Part shown: in pieces, positions 1 through 9,100 of the stretch
How positions within the stretch are numbered: the stretch's first letter is position 1
How the letters are laid out: every line of letters begins with the position of its first letter
Origin: Halomonas nitroreducens
GTDB lineage: Bacteria; Pseudomonadota; Gammaproteobacteria; Pseudomonadales; Halomonadaceae
Assembly (NCBI RefSeq): GCF_003966155.1
Contig: NZ_RXNS01000002.1
Location: 186,001 to 250,000, forward strand
Reading direction: 5' to 3'
DNA length: 64,000 bases
The notes under the pieces: model-generated
Seen by the model: only the letters and a program-made list of their open reading frames with translations
What the model was told of the DNA's origin: nothing
Databases searched by the model: none
Program-made: the position numbers and the translations under genes

Positions 1-2
1 AT

Positions 3-593
3 GCGCCCCGCCTACGTCGCAGCATGGAAGACGCCTACGGCCAGTCGGGACTCGAGGTGCTGGACGACTGGTTCGGCCTGCTCGATCGCCTGGCCGGTGC
101 CGACCTCGACCGCCAGCTGCGCGAGGTCAACGGCTTCTTCAACCGCCGCGTGCGATGGCTGGACGACAGCCTCATCTGGCGACAGGAAGACTACTGGGCC
201 ACGCCCCTGGAAACCCTGGGCCGCGGCGAAGGGGACTGCGAGGACTTTTCCATCGCCAAGTACATCACCCTGCAGCAGCTCGGCATTCCCACCGATCAGC
301 TCAGGATGATCTATGTGAGGGCCCGGATCGGGCGCAGCCAGATCACCCAGGCCCATATGGTGCTGGGCTATTACGAGACGCCGGACGCCGAGCCACTGAT
401 CCTGGACAACCTGGTGCCTTCCATCACGCCCGCCCGGGATCGCACCGACCTGGATCCGCTTTTCAGCTTCAACAGCAGCGGCCTGTGGGCCGGTGGCTCG
501 AGCCGTTCCCGGGCCGACCCCGTCGCCAGGCTCTCGCGCTGGCGACGCGTCCTCGACCGCATGCGACTACAGGGATTCATCCAGGGGGGATAA
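3..593 (+). CDS. lapG: LapG-type periplasmic cysteine protease (5' end cut off by window)
   Basis: Transglutaminase-like cysteine protease that cuts the N-terminal anchor of a LapA-type adhesin and releases it from the cell surface. The frame is open to the window edge. Counting from the ATG at 24, the catalytic triad is visible as Cys72 (GDCEDF), His111 (AHMVLGYY) and Asp128 (LILDNL), in the order and spacing of the bacterial transglutaminase-like (DUF920) family. The downstream 189 residues include the whole catalytic core. A signal peptide is expected but would lie upstream of position 1, so the ATG at 24 is probably not the true start. The stop is 4 nt before lapD, so the two are co-transcribed. 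The substrate adhesin lies at 3011-8317 and carries a matching TAAG site. Confidence 0.9.
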   Translation, partial: APRLRRSMEDAYGQSGLEVLDDWFGLLDRLAGADLDRQLREVNGFFNRRVRWLDDSLIWRQEDYWATPLETLGRGEGDCEDFSIAKYITLQQLGIPTDQLRMIYVRARIGRSQITQAHMVLGYYETPDAEPLILDNLVPSITPARDRTDLDPLFSFNSSGLWAGGSSRSRADPVARLSRWRRVLDRMRLQGFIQGG

Positions 594-597
594 CGAG

Positions 598-2514
598 ATG
601 TCGCTCATCAAGCAACTGTGGCTGATCATCGTGGGACTGCTGTTGCTGGCCTTCGGCGGCAGCCTGTTCATCGGCGTGACCTCGAGCCGTGCCTATATCG
701 AACAGGAAGTCCGCATCAAGAATGCCGACAACGCCAACGCCCTGGCGCTGACCATGAGCCAGATGCCCAAGGATGCCGTCACCCTGGCCCTGCTGGTCTC
801 GGCCCAGTTCGATACGGGCTACTACCGGCGGATCGAGCTGCGCGATTTCGACGGCGAGGTGATCGAGCAGCGCCAGGCGGATGCGGCCATTGAGGACGTG
901 CCGGACTGGTTCAGCGAGCTGATCGAGTTCGACGTGCCTGCCGGAACCGCCGTGGTGCAGGATGGTTGGCAACAGTTCGCCACCCTGAGCGTGGAGAGCC
1001 AGCACAGCTACGCCTACCGCTCTCTCTGGCAAAGCACCCTGGAGCTGGCCGGATGGTTCCTGCTCGCCGGCAGCCTCAGCCTGCTGCTGGGCTGGTGGCT
1101 GGTGCGTTCGATCCGCCAGCCACTGCATCGGGTCGTGGACCAGGCGCGCGACATCGGCATGCGACGCTTCACGACCTCGAAGGTGCCACGGACCCGCGAG
1201 CTGCGCGATGTGGTCGTGGCCATGAACCAGCTCGCCGAGACCGTGGGCGACATGCTCGGCACCGAGAGTCAGAAGCTCGATGTCCTGCGCCGTCGCCTCC
1301 AGCACGACGCGGTGACCGGGGCGCTGAATCGCGAGGCCTTTCTCAGTCAGTTGCAGATCCACCTGGAGAGCCACGACTTTCGCGCCAGTGGTACCCTGGT
1401 GCTGGTGCGCGTCAGCCGACTGACGCAGATCAACGAGCAACTCGGCCATGCCGATACCGATGCCCTCCTCAAGGCCCTGACCGAGACCCTGGAACAGCTG
1501 GCCCAGGTGCATGGCAGTGGCCTGGCCGGCCGACTCAACGGCAGCGACTTCGCCTTGCTGCTGCCCGGCCTGGATGACGCGGAATACGTCCACCAGGAAC
1601 TGGTGAAGCGTCTCAAGGCTCTGGTCCGGGACGAGGACGCCATGATCGGTCTGCCGGCCGCCATCAGTCCCTATTGCCAGGGCGACCGACGCGGCACCCT
1701 GCTGGCCAGCCTGGACGGCGCGCTCTCCAGCGCCGAGGCCCGTGGCCAGCACAGCATCACCATCATCGAGGATGGCAAGCAGAAGAGCCTGTTCCACACC
1801 CATGCCCAATGGCGTAGCGCCCTGCAGCAGGCCATGCAGGAGGGAGTCTTCCTGGCGCACTTCCCGGTGCTGGACAGCGGTGGCAAGCTGCTGCACTACG
1901 AGTGCCCCTCGCGTCTGCGGCTCGACCAGCAGTGGCAGCCCGGCGGAGTCTTCATGCCCTGGGTGACGCGTCTGGGCCTCGAGACGGAGCTGGACCTGGC
2001 AGTAGTGGAAGCGGCCCTGCAGGACATCGATCAGCGCGACCAGGCGGTGGGCATCAACCTCTCGGCCGCATCGATTCGCGATGCACGCTTCGTCCTCGAG
2101 TTGCGCTCACGGCTGCATGCCCGGCCCAGCGCGGCCGCCAGGCTGTGGCTGGAGCTGCCGGAGACCCTGGCCATTCAGGACCTGGCGAGCTTTCGCACCC
2201 TGTGCCGGGAGCTGCGCCCGCTGGGCTGCAAGCTGGGGCTCGAGCACGTCGGCGCCGAGTTCACGCATATCGCCGACCTCCAGGACCTGGGCCTGGCCTA
2301 CCTGAAGATCGACAACAGTCTGGTCGGCGGCGTGACAGACAGCCACGAGCAACAGACCATCCTGCGCGGCATGGCCACCCTCTGCCATTCGCTGGGAATC
2401 CAGGCCATCGCCGAGGGCGTCACCAGCCGCGACGAGGCCTTGACGCTATTCGAATTGGGGCTCGATGGCGTCACCGGTCCCGGAATACGTCAGAACGACA
2501 AGTCATCACTGTGA
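598..2514 (+). CDS. lapD: LapD, inner-membrane c-di-GMP receptor
   Basis: A 638-residue receptor that binds c-di-GMP in the cytoplasm and sequesters LapG in the periplasm, keeping the adhesin attached. Layout: TM1 at about residues 5-25, a periplasmic domain of about 125 residues, TM2 at about 150-172, HAMP, a degenerate GGDEF domain (RLNGSDF in place of the signature, near residue 312) and a degenerate EAL domain (YECPSRL in place of EAL). Loss of both catalytic motifs is the LapD hallmark. Trp124 (DGWQQ) sits where the LapG-contacting tryptophan lies in Pseudomonas LapD. The frame opens at 493, but the ATG at 598, just after lapG, gives the conserved MSLIKQLW start. Length matches the family (about 640-650). 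Confidence 0.93.
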   Translation: MSLIKQLWLIIVGLLLLAFGGSLFIGVTSSRAYIEQEVRIKNADNANALALTMSQMPKDAVTLALLVSAQFDTGYYRRIELRDFDGEVIEQRQADAAIEDVPDWFSELIEFDVPAGTAVVQDGWQQFATLSVESQHSYAYRSLWQSTLELAGWFLLAGSLSLLLGWWLVRSIRQPLHRVVDQARDIGMRRFTTSKVPRTRELRDVVVAMNQLAETVGDMLGTESQKLDVLRRRLQHDAVTGALNREAFLSQLQIHLESHDFRASGTLVLVRVSRLTQINEQLGHADTDALLKALTETLEQLAQVHGSGLAGRLNGSDFALLLPGLDDAEYVHQELVKRLKALVRDEDAMIGLPAAISPYCQGDRRGTLLASLDGALSSAEARGQHSITIIEDGKQKSLFHTHAQWRSALQQAMQEGVFLAHFPVLDSGGKLLHYECPSRLRLDQQWQPGGVFMPWVTRLGLETELDLAVVEAALQDIDQRDQAVGINLSAASIRDARFVLELRSRLHARPSAAARLWLELPETLAIQDLASFRTLCRELRPLGCKLGLEHVGAEFTHIADLQDLGLAYLKIDNSLVGGVTDSHEQQTILRGMATLCHSLGIQAIAEGVTSRDEALTLFELGLDGVTGPGIRQNDKSSL

Positions 2515-2528
2515 GCCGGCATGCCAGC

Positions 2529-2550
2529 CGCCGGCCCGAAGGGACCGGCG
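2529..2550. terminator. Hairpin after lapD
   Basis: A GC-rich stem with arms CGCCGGCCC and GGG-A-CCGGCG, one bulged A and a GAA loop, 15 nt after the lapD stop and between two convergent genes. No clear T-run follows on either strand, so it is only a possible terminator. Confidence 0.4.
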
Positions 2551-2571
2551 TTACCTGGCTACGGCAACCGC

Positions 2572-2907
2572 TCAGATGACGTCGTCGTCCGCCCCGGAAG
2601 ACACCAGCTGCAGGCCATTCAAGCGACGACGCAGCGACTGACGCGCCATCACCTTCTCCTGGGCGGCCTCGGGCAGCTCGGTGAACTGGATCACGCCCTT
2701 GTCCATCAGCAGGTCGATCACGTCTTCCAGCACGCGCACGAAGGCCAGGTCCGCTGCCTGGAAACGCGCCGCCTCCCTGCCGACCTCCCCTTCCATGAGA
2801 AACGCCAACAGTTCGGGCGAATCCGCCGGGAGGTACTCGCTGCACTCCGGTGTGGGCTCGCGACTGACGAGCCGTATCCGCCCCTGGGCGTCGCGTTCGA
2901 TGTACAT
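2572..2907 (-). CDS. Conserved small protein of unknown function
   Basis: A 111-residue soluble protein starting MYIERDAQGRI. It resembles a gammaproteobacterial family that is often labelled 'tryptophan synthase subunit beta like protein', a name with no functional basis. Visible parts: a short beta-rich N-terminus, a helical centre (FVRVLEDVIDLLMDKG), then a segment FTELPEAAQEKVMAR and an acidic tail. The frame extends upstream to 3033, but that part overlaps the adhesin terminator and shows no family resemblance, so the ATG at 2907 is preferred. It is convergent with lapD and downstream of the adhesin gene. No catalytic motif is seen. Confidence 0.75.
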   Translation of the reverse strand: MYIERDAQGRIRLVSREPTPECSEYLPADSPELLAFLMEGEVGREAARFQAADLAFVRVLEDVIDLLMDKGVIQFTELPEAAQEKVMARQSLRRRLNGLQLVSSGADDDVI

Positions 2908-2961
2908 AGGTCGCTCCCGGGCTTGGGTACTGTGGGCATCATAGGCAGCCACGACCATGAC

Positions 2962-2992
2962 GCACAAGAAAGCGCCCGACAGGGTCGGGCGC
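2962..2992 (-). terminator. Intrinsic terminator of the adhesin gene
   Basis: A perfect 9-bp stem (GCGCCCGAC / GTCGGGCGC, 3-nt loop, 2972-2992) lies 19 nt past the adhesin stop. On the minus strand it is followed by TTTCTT, the usual form of a rho-independent terminator. Confidence 0.8.
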
Positions 2993-3010
2993 GGCGTTTG
3001 CGGCGACAGC

Positions 3011-6000
3011 TCACTCGATGTCGAGCTGGCCACTGTCGATCAGGGACTGGATGAACGCCGAGGAATCGGCACCCTCCATGCTGACGCCGTTCAAGGCGAT
3101 GACCTGGTCCGACTCGGCCGAGTTGAAGGCCTCCTCGAAGGCACCACTGGTGCTGACATGCAGCAGGGTGTTGCCCTGCCCATCGTCGACGGCGTGCAGA
3201 TAGTTTGCAAAGTCCGACTCGGCATCGGTGCCCTGCAACAGATCACTCAGCAGAAGCGCATCGCCTTCGTCGGCTTCATTCAGGTTGAAGTCGGTAACGA
3301 GGTCGGTGGCAGGCCCCCCCGGCACCCCCTGATCGCCGCTGTCGCCGAACTGCCAGGCGAAGGTATCGGCGCCCAGGCCGCCTGCCAGGACATCATCGCC
3401 CTGTCCGCCCACTAGGGTATCGGCACCTTCGAGACCGAACAGGGTGTCATCCTCGCCGGTGCCCGACAGCGTATTGTCCTGACTATCCCCCACGATGCTC
3501 TCCGAATCGGGGTAGACGGTAATGGCGACCTGGCCATCGAGACTATCGCCATCGGCATCCGAGCCTAAGACCGGCAATTCGAAGGACACCGGCGAGAAGC
3601 TCGGCTCCTCGCCGTAGCTGAAACCTCCCAGCTTGAAGCTGGTGGTATCACCACCGTTCAGTTCGACACCCTCGATCTCGACGGCATTGAACGCCTCGGG
3701 GTCCAGGCTGGTGTCGACACTGACGATCTGGAAGCTCCAGCCATCCTGCAGCCCCTCGACCAGCACAGAGCCATCAACGCCGGAGGTGACATGACCCGTC
3801 TGCTCGATGCCGTTCTCGTCAAAGATCTTGACCTCGCCGGCGGTCAAGGTCAGCTGCCCATCGCCACCGGTGCCTGAGACCAGCGATTGCGAGGCGCCCG
3901 TGGCGGCCTCATCCAACCCCATGGAATAGATCCGCAGGTAGAAGCTGGCTTCCTTGCCACCGGAGACGACGATGTCCTGCGTAAAGGCCGAAGTTTGTTG
4001 ATAGCCATCGAAGCTGTACGACTCGGCATTCTGAGTGTCATCAACCGAAAGACTGCTGACCAGGTCATAGCGTACGACCTCGCCGTCGGAGATCTCGGCC
4101 CCCTGGCCAACTCCGAGAGTTGTGCTGGTGCTATTGACGCTCCCCTGATCGGTATCCCCCACAGGCAGGATTTCCGAAGATACCAGCACATCATCCGTGC
4201 CATCCGGGTCCATCGCCTGTTTGGTACCGATATTCAGCCCCTTGAAGGCGACATTGCCACCGCCGATACCGCTCAGGTCGGTCACCGAGGTGATCTTGCT
4301 GTCCGTCATGATGGAGCCCGAGAAGATCGTGTAGGTAACATTGCCCTCGGCATCGATCGTGGCCTCGAAGCCGATATCTCCATTCTCGGTGACAGCCTGG
4401 ATGCTGTGGTGGGAGCCGTCCGTGTAACGGAGGAACAGAGGCTCATTGTCAAGGTAAAGCTGATCTCCATCGACGCTGAGGAAAGCCTGCTTGCCATCCA
4501 CCAACGACAGGTTGAAGACGATATCGCCGAGCCCATCCGTCCCCGGCAAGAAGTTGAGTGGCTGGGTCACGGTCTGCTGAGTCGCCTCCGCTGCATCGAC
4601 CGCCAGCAAGACATGCGCGGCCTGAGGGAGGAAGGGCCGGGGTCCGTCATCCTCGATGGTGAAGACGCCGGCGCTCAGGTCCACCGCTGCCGAGGCGCTG
4701 TCACCATCGGCATCGGTCACCGTCTGGGTCAGCAGCAGGGTCCCGCTCGCCGCCTCCAGGCTCTCGGGGTCATCATGGGCGGCCTCGCCCTCGCCGTGCC
4801 AGATGTTGGCGCTCTGGGTGAAGGTGACCGTGCCGCTGTCATTCACGCTGATGCGAAAGTACTCGGTACCGTCGAGCTGGCCGATGATGTCATCACCGTC
4901 TCGGGCCAGCTGGATCTCGCCGCCGGCCGTCCCGTCGGCACCCAGCGCATAGAGCCCCGAGCCCAGGGCATCGCCGGCCAGCGACAGGCCGTAGGTCACG
5001 CCGCCAGCACCATCGGTGCCGTAGTCGATGGTCGTGGCGAAGGCCCCGCTGAAGTCACTGCTGGCACTGGCGAGGCCATCCACCGACAGCGGCGACTCGT
5101 CCAGGGTCAGCGCCGGGGCGACATAGTCCGGGGTCGGCACCACGCTGGGGCCATCATCATCGAACAGGACATTGCCGCCCAGGTCCAGCGTCTCGCTGTC
5201 GCTGGCCGAGTCCCCCTCGCTGTCGGTGATGGTCACCGTGCCCACCAGGTTCACCAGCCCGGTGCCCAGCCCCTGCTGGTCACTGGCGTAGTCGCTGGTA
5301 TCGGCAGTCGCATGGTCGACCGCCGCCCGCTGAGTCAGGGTCACGTTACCGTCACCATCCACCGCCAGGGTGAAGACGGTGTTGGCGTCGGCCACCGCCC
5401 CGGCGCTGGCCGCCGTGGCGCCGACCACCTCGCCGCCGACCTGGTAGAGATGGACGGGATCGCCGCCGCTGGTCAGCCCCGAGTCGCTGCCCTCGGCCAC
5501 TGCCAGGTCGAGCGCGTAGTTCCAGCTGGTGGTGCCGGCACCGTCGGCGCCATGGCTGCTGCCGGCCACCGTGAAGGCCGCGGCGAAGCTGGCCGTGGCA
5601 GTGTCGGTGAGTTCGGCATCCTGGGTGTTGAGGGTCACGCCGTCGCCATCGGACACGCTGGCCGTGATGCTCGGGCCGGCGTCATCGAACAGGACATTGC
5701 CGCCCAGGTCCAGCGTCTCGCTGTCGCTGGCCGAGTCCCCCTCGCTGTCGGTGATGGTCACCGTGCCCACCAGGTTCACCAGCCCGGTGCCCAGCCCCTG
5801 CTGGTCACTGGCGTAGTCGCTGGTATCGGCAGTCGCATGGTCGACCGCCGCCCGCTGAGTCAGGGTCACGTTACCGTCACCATCCACCGCCAGGGTGAAG
5901 ACGGTGTTGGCGTCGGCCACCGCCCCGGCGCTGGCCGCCGTGGCGCCGACCACCTCGCCGCCGACCTGGTAGAGATGGACGGGATCGCCGCCGCTGGTCA

Positions 6001-8317
6001 GCCCCGAGTCGCTGCCCTCGGCCACTGCCAGGTCGAGCGCGTAGTTCCAGCTGGTGGCACCGGCACCGTCGGCGCCATGGCTGCTGCCGGCCACCGTGAA
6101 GGCCGCGGTGAAGCTGGCCGTGGCAGTGTCGGTGAGTTCGGCATCCTGGGTGTTGAGGGTCACGCCGTCGCCATCGGACACGCTGGCCGTGATGCTCGGG
6201 CCGGCGTCATCGAACAGGACATTGCCGCCCAGGTCCAGCGTCTCGCTGTCGCTGGCCGAGTCCCCCTCGCTGTCGGTGATGGTCACCGTGCCCACCAGGT
6301 TCACCAGCCCGGTGCCCAGCCCCTGCTGGTCACTGGCGTAGTCGCTGGTATCGGCAGTCGCATGGTCGACCGCCGCCCGCTGGGTCAGGGTCACGTTGCC
6401 GCCACCATCCACCGCCAGGGTGAAGACGGTGTTGGCGTCGGCCACCGCCCCGGCGCTGGCCGCCGTGGCGCCGACCACCTCGCCGCCGACCTGGTAGAGA
6501 TGGACGGGATCGCCGCCGCTGGTCAGCCCCGAGTCGCTGCCCTCGGCCACTGCCAGGTCGAGCGCGTAGTTCCAGCTGGTGGCACCGGCACCGTCGGCGC
6601 CATGGCTGCTGCCGGCCACCGTGAAGGCCGCGGCGAAGCTGGCCGTGGCAGTGTCGGTGAGTTCGGCATCCTGGGTGTTGAGGGTCACGCCGTCGCCATC
6701 GGACACGCTGGCCGTGATGCTCGGGCCATCATCGTTGACGTCGATGGCCAGGGTCGCCGGAGCGGAGACATCGCCATCGTCGTCGGTCACCCGGACCGTG
6801 AACGGGTCCTGCACCTGGTCGCCGGCCCCGGTGGCACTCGGGTCATCATGGTCCAGGGTGTTGGCGTCCAGCGTGTAGCTCCAGCTGCCGTCCGGATCCA
6901 TGCTCAGGGTGCCATAGGCGCCCTGCACCAAGGTCCCGGCGCTCTCGATGGCGATCCAGGTGCCGCCTGCATCCTGCACCTCGATAAGATCGAGCGTATC
7001 GCCACCGGTGTCGATCTGCAGGCTGCCGCCAGTGGTCAGGCTGCCGCCGCCACTACCCTCGGGCAACGCGGATTCCCAGACCTCGTCGCCGTCCTCATTG
7101 AGGTCGGCGGTCGCCACCGTCGGCGTGGAGTCCGCGGCGACGCTCAGGGTGACCGTGGCCGTAGTGGTGTCGCCCTCCCGGTCGGTCAGGGTGTAGGTGA
7201 AGCTGTCCGCACCCTCGGCACCAGGCGCCGCGGTATAGGTGAAGGTACCATCGCCGTTGTAGACCACGCTGCCCTGACTCGGCCCGCTGGCCACGGCGAT
7301 ACCGGTCGCCAGGTCGACGCTGTCGGCCCCGGCGCTGTCGTTGGCGAAGACGTCGATCTCGACGCTGCCCTCCTCGGCCACCTCGCCGTCGACGCCGTCA
7401 TCGGCAGCGACCGGACCGTCGTCGTTGACGTCGATGGCCAGGGTCGCCGGGGCGGAGACATCACCGTCGTCGTCAGTCACCCGCACGCCGAACAGGTCCT
7501 GCACCTGATCGGCGTCGCCCGTCAGGCCGGCGCCGTCATGGTCCAGGGTGTTGGCGTCCAGCGTGTAGCTCCAGCTGCCGTCGGGATTCACCGTCAGCGT
7601 GCCGTAGGCGCCCTGTACGGCGGTGGCGTCGGCGCTGATGGCGATCCAGGTGCCGCCGGCATCCTGCACCTCGATCAGCGCCAGGGTGTCACCGCCGGTG
7701 TCGATCTGCAGGCTGCCGCCAGTGGTCAGGCTGCCGCCGCCACTACCCTCGGGCAACGCGGATTCCCAGACCTCGTCGCCGTCCCCGTCGAGGTCGGCGG
7801 TGTCCACTATCGGTACATCATCGGGTTCTTCCGTTGCCAGGGCGCCGCCCTCGAGCTGGATTTCGTCGGCCCCCTCCAGCGAGTTGGCGCCGAAGGCGAA
7901 GGCCAGCGGATCGACGCTCTCGCTGATCCGCGCCAGGCGCACGAAGCTGTGCCCTCCCTCGCTGCCACCACCGGCCCCCGCCCCGGCCGCGGTCGCGTCC
8001 AGATCCTCCAGCAGGTCTCCCTGGCCCTCGTCGATGGCTGTCAGCAGGGCCTCCAGGTCGGCATCCTGGGCACTGGCATCGGCCGCCTCGACCGGTGCAT
8101 CGCTGGCGAGCTCCGGTGTCATGACGACCTCCCGGCCTTCCCCGATCGTCGTCGGCTCGAGGTTGTCACCGAAATCGAGCACCACTCGACCAGAGTCCGA
8201 GGTGACGAGGGTCTCGCCTTCCTGAAGGCTGTCGCCGACGCTGAGTTCACGCAGCTGGCCATCGGCGTCACGCGCCCAAGCCTGACCGGTGATGGAAAGA
8301 ACGGTTGCGATGGTCAT
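3011..8317 (-). CDS. LapA-type RTX surface adhesin with retention module and VCBS-like repeats
   Basis: A 1768-residue secreted adhesin. The N-terminal retention module (residues 1-112) ends in a TAAG motif at 109-112, the LapG cleavage site, at almost the same position as in Pseudomonas LapA, followed by a Gly/Ala linker. Next come a VCBS-type repeat, a cadherin/Ig-like domain, a second VCBS-type repeat, three near-identical 175-residue repeats, a diverged fourth unit, and a C-terminal region with RTX-type nonapeptides (GxDDTLxG, GGxGDDVL) and a type I secretion signal ending GQLDIE. The ATG at 8317 has a CAGGAG ribosome site 6-12 nt upstream. It lies downstream of its secretion genes, and lapG/lapD converge on it. 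Short for this class, where adhesins of several thousand residues are common. The adhesion target is unknown. Confidence 0.92.
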   Translation of the reverse strand: MTIATVLSITGQAWARDADGQLRELSVGDSLQEGETLVTSDSGRVVLDFGDNLEPTTIGEGREVVMTPELASDAPVEAADASAQDADLEALLTAIDEGQGDLLEDLDATAAGAGAGGGSEGGHSFVRLARISESVDPLAFAFGANSLEGADEIQLEGGALATEEPDDVPIVDTADLDGDGDEVWESALPEGSGGGSLTTGGSLQIDTGGDTLALIEVQDAGGTWIAISADATAVQGAYGTLTVNPDGSWSYTLDANTLDHDGAGLTGDADQVQDLFGVRVTDDDGDVSAPATLAIDVNDDGPVAADDGVDGEVAEEGSVEIDVFANDSAGADSVDLATGIAVASGPSQGSVVYNGDGTFTYTAAPGAEGADSFTYTLTDREGDTTTATVTLSVAADSTPTVATADLNEDGDEVWESALPEGSGGGSLTTGGSLQIDTGGDTLDLIEVQDAGGTWIAIESAGTLVQGAYGTLSMDPDGSWSYTLDANTLDHDDPSATGAGDQVQDPFTVRVTDDDGDVSAPATLAIDVNDDGPSITASVSDGDGVTLNTQDAELTDTATASFAAAFTVAGSSHGADGAGATSWNYALDLAVAEGSDSGLTSGGDPVHLYQVGGEVVGATAASAGAVADANTVFTLAVDGGGNVTLTQRAAVDHATADTSDYASDQQGLGTGLVNLVGTVTITDSEGDSASDSETLDLGGNVLFDDAGPSITASVSDGDGVTLNTQDAELTDTATASFTAAFTVAGSSHGADGAGATSWNYALDLAVAEGSDSGLTSGGDPVHLYQVGGEVVGATAASAGAVADANTVFTLAVDGDGNVTLTQRAAVDHATADTSDYASDQQGLGTGLVNLVGTVTITDSEGDSASDSETLDLGGNVLFDDAGPSITASVSDGDGVTLNTQDAELTDTATASFAAAFTVAGSSHGADGAGTTSWNYALDLAVAEGSDSGLTSGGDPVHLYQVGGEVVGATAASAGAVADANTVFTLAVDGDGNVTLTQRAAVDHATADTSDYASDQQGLGTGLVNLVGTVTITDSEGDSASDSETLDLGGNVLFDDDGPSVVPTPDYVAPALTLDESPLSVDGLASASSDFSGAFATTIDYGTDGAGGVTYGLSLAGDALGSGLYALGADGTAGGEIQLARDGDDIIGQLDGTEYFRISVNDSGTVTFTQSANIWHGEGEAAHDDPESLEAASGTLLLTQTVTDADGDSASAAVDLSAGVFTIEDDGPRPFLPQAAHVLLAVDAAEATQQTVTQPLNFLPGTDGLGDIVFNLSLVDGKQAFLSVDGDQLYLDNEPLFLRYTDGSHHSIQAVTENGDIGFEATIDAEGNVTYTIFSGSIMTDSKITSVTDLSGIGGGNVAFKGLNIGTKQAMDPDGTDDVLVSSEILPVGDTDQGSVNSTSTTLGVGQGAEISDGEVVRYDLVSSLSVDDTQNAESYSFDGYQQTSAFTQDIVVSGGKEASFYLRIYSMGLDEAATGASQSLVSGTGGDGQLTLTAGEVKIFDENGIEQTGHVTSGVDGSVLVEGLQDGWSFQIVSVDTSLDPEAFNAVEIEGVELNGGDTTSFKLGGFSYGEEPSFSPVSFELPVLGSDADGDSLDGQVAITVYPDSESIVGDSQDNTLSGTGEDDTLFGLEGADTLVGGQGDDVLAGGLGADTFAWQFGDSGDQGVPGGPATDLVTDFNLNEADEGDALLLSDLLQGTDAESDFANYLHAVDDGQGNTLLHVSTSGAFEEAFNSAESDQVIALNGVSMEGADSSAFIQSLIDSGQLDIE
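5161..6735 (-). repeat. Three tandem 525-bp repeats in the adhesin gene
   Basis: Three in-frame units begin at 5161, 5686 and 6211, each exactly 525 bp (175 residues) and differing at only a few bases. The match at DNA level, including synonymous positions, indicates recent duplication or gene conversion. Units of this kind can change copy number by recombination and are prone to assembly collapse. Confidence 0.95.
6731..7810 (-). repeat. Pair of VCBS-type repeats with 690-bp spacing
   Basis: Two VCBS-like units (about 6731-7115 and 7421-7810) share long DNA stretches, such as the segments starting at 6738 and 7428. They encode the recurring pattern DxxGDEVWESALPEG and DNDGDVSAPATLAI-like strands. 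A cadherin/Ig-like domain lies between them. Confidence 0.8.
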
Positions 8318-8485
8318 GACATGCTCCTGACAATAAACACCAGCTGAGTCGCAAGGCAGTACTGCTCGACTCTCATACCTTCAAGTTAGGGGACGGCGAC
8401 ATGCCTCGGTATTGGACCGATGGACAGGGTGACAAAATGTATCAGGCCCATGGCCATCACTTGGCCCGGGAGCGCCAGGCGCCGA
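8318..8485 (-). promoter_or_regulatory. Leader between the LuxR gene and the adhesin gene
   Basis: A 168-bp gap within the minus-strand locus. It holds the adhesin ribosome site (8323-8329). Weak promoter-like hexamers (a TTGAAG-like -35 near 8385) are present, but no convincing -10 or terminator was found. The adhesin may have its own promoter here or be read from the operon upstream. Confidence 0.3.
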
Positions 8486-9100
8486 TCACAGCACATCCTG
8501 CTCCTGGTGGGAGAGCTTGAGAATCAGCTGCATGCGGTCGCGCACGCCGAGCTTGCGAAACACGGCGCCTAGATGCGCCTTGACCGTTCGCTCGGTGATC
8601 TCCAGTTGCTTGGCCACGGCCTTGTTGCTGAGTCCCTCGGCCACGGCCCGTGCCACCGCGCGCTCGCGCTCGGTCAGGCACGCCAGGGTTTCCTCCTGCA
8701 GCACGGCCTCGCCCCCCAGGGTGCGGAAGGCGCCGCCCACCACCTGGGCAAGCAGCTCCGGCCACACCCAGATCCCCTGGTGAGTGACCACCGTCTCCAC
8801 CTGGCGCAGCAGCTCAGGCGGTGAAAGAGCATGGGCATAGCCGCGGGCACCGGCCCCCAGCGCCTGAAAGGCCTCGCGGGAATTCGGCGCATAGCTCAGC
8901 ACACTGAGGATGACCCCACGCTGACTGAGCGTGGTCACCAGGCTCGACCAGTGCTCCAGGTCACTGGTCACCCATACCCGATCCCCAGCGACAGCCTGGG
9001 CCCGTGCCTGCTCGGGCCCGATGAGTCGAGCCTCGGTGAAGGCTTCACGCCAACGAGGAATCTCGTCGCGCCCCTGACACACGAACAACTGCGCCATCAT
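8486..9100 (-). CDS. LuxR/NarL-type regulator with degenerate receiver
   Basis: A 204-residue regulator. The C-terminus is a standard LuxR helix-turn-helix (LTERERAVARAVAEGLS, then ERTVKAHLGAVFRKLGV, about residues 143-195). The N-terminal 120 residues have the length and helix pattern of a receiver (GARGYAHALSPPELLRQVETV fits its end), but the phosphoacceptor Asp is missing (VWVTSD in the beta-3 position) and the usual Lys is His. It is therefore probably not phosphorylated. The start overlaps the HlyD stop by 4 nt (ATGA), so it is translationally coupled to the secretion genes and lies directly upstream of the adhesin, which it probably regulates. Two adjacent ATGs (9100, 9097) are possible starts. 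Confidence 0.85.
   Translation of the reverse strand: MMAQLFVCQGRDEIPRWREAFTEARLIGPEQARAQAVAGDRVWVTSDLEHWSSLVTTLSQRGVILSVLSYAPNSREAFQALGAGARGYAHALSPPELLRQVETVVTHQGIWVWPELLAQVVGGAFRTLGGEAVLQEETLACLTERERAVARAVAEGLSNKAVAKQLEITERTVKAHLGAVFRKLGVRDRMQLILKLSHQEQDVL

Noticed and set aside
577..1896. 439-codon minus-strand frame opposite lapD
   Set aside because: LapD is supported by its whole domain layout; the antisense frame has only biased composition.
2572..2907. Tryptophan synthase beta subunit
   Set aside because: Homologues carry this label in databases, but the protein is 111 residues and lacks the PLP-binding motifs.
3887..8347. 1486-codon open frame on the plus strand antisense to the adhesin gene
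   Set aside because: It mirrors the repeats of the real gene, has no ribosome site or recognisable domain, and follows from high GC in the third codon position.
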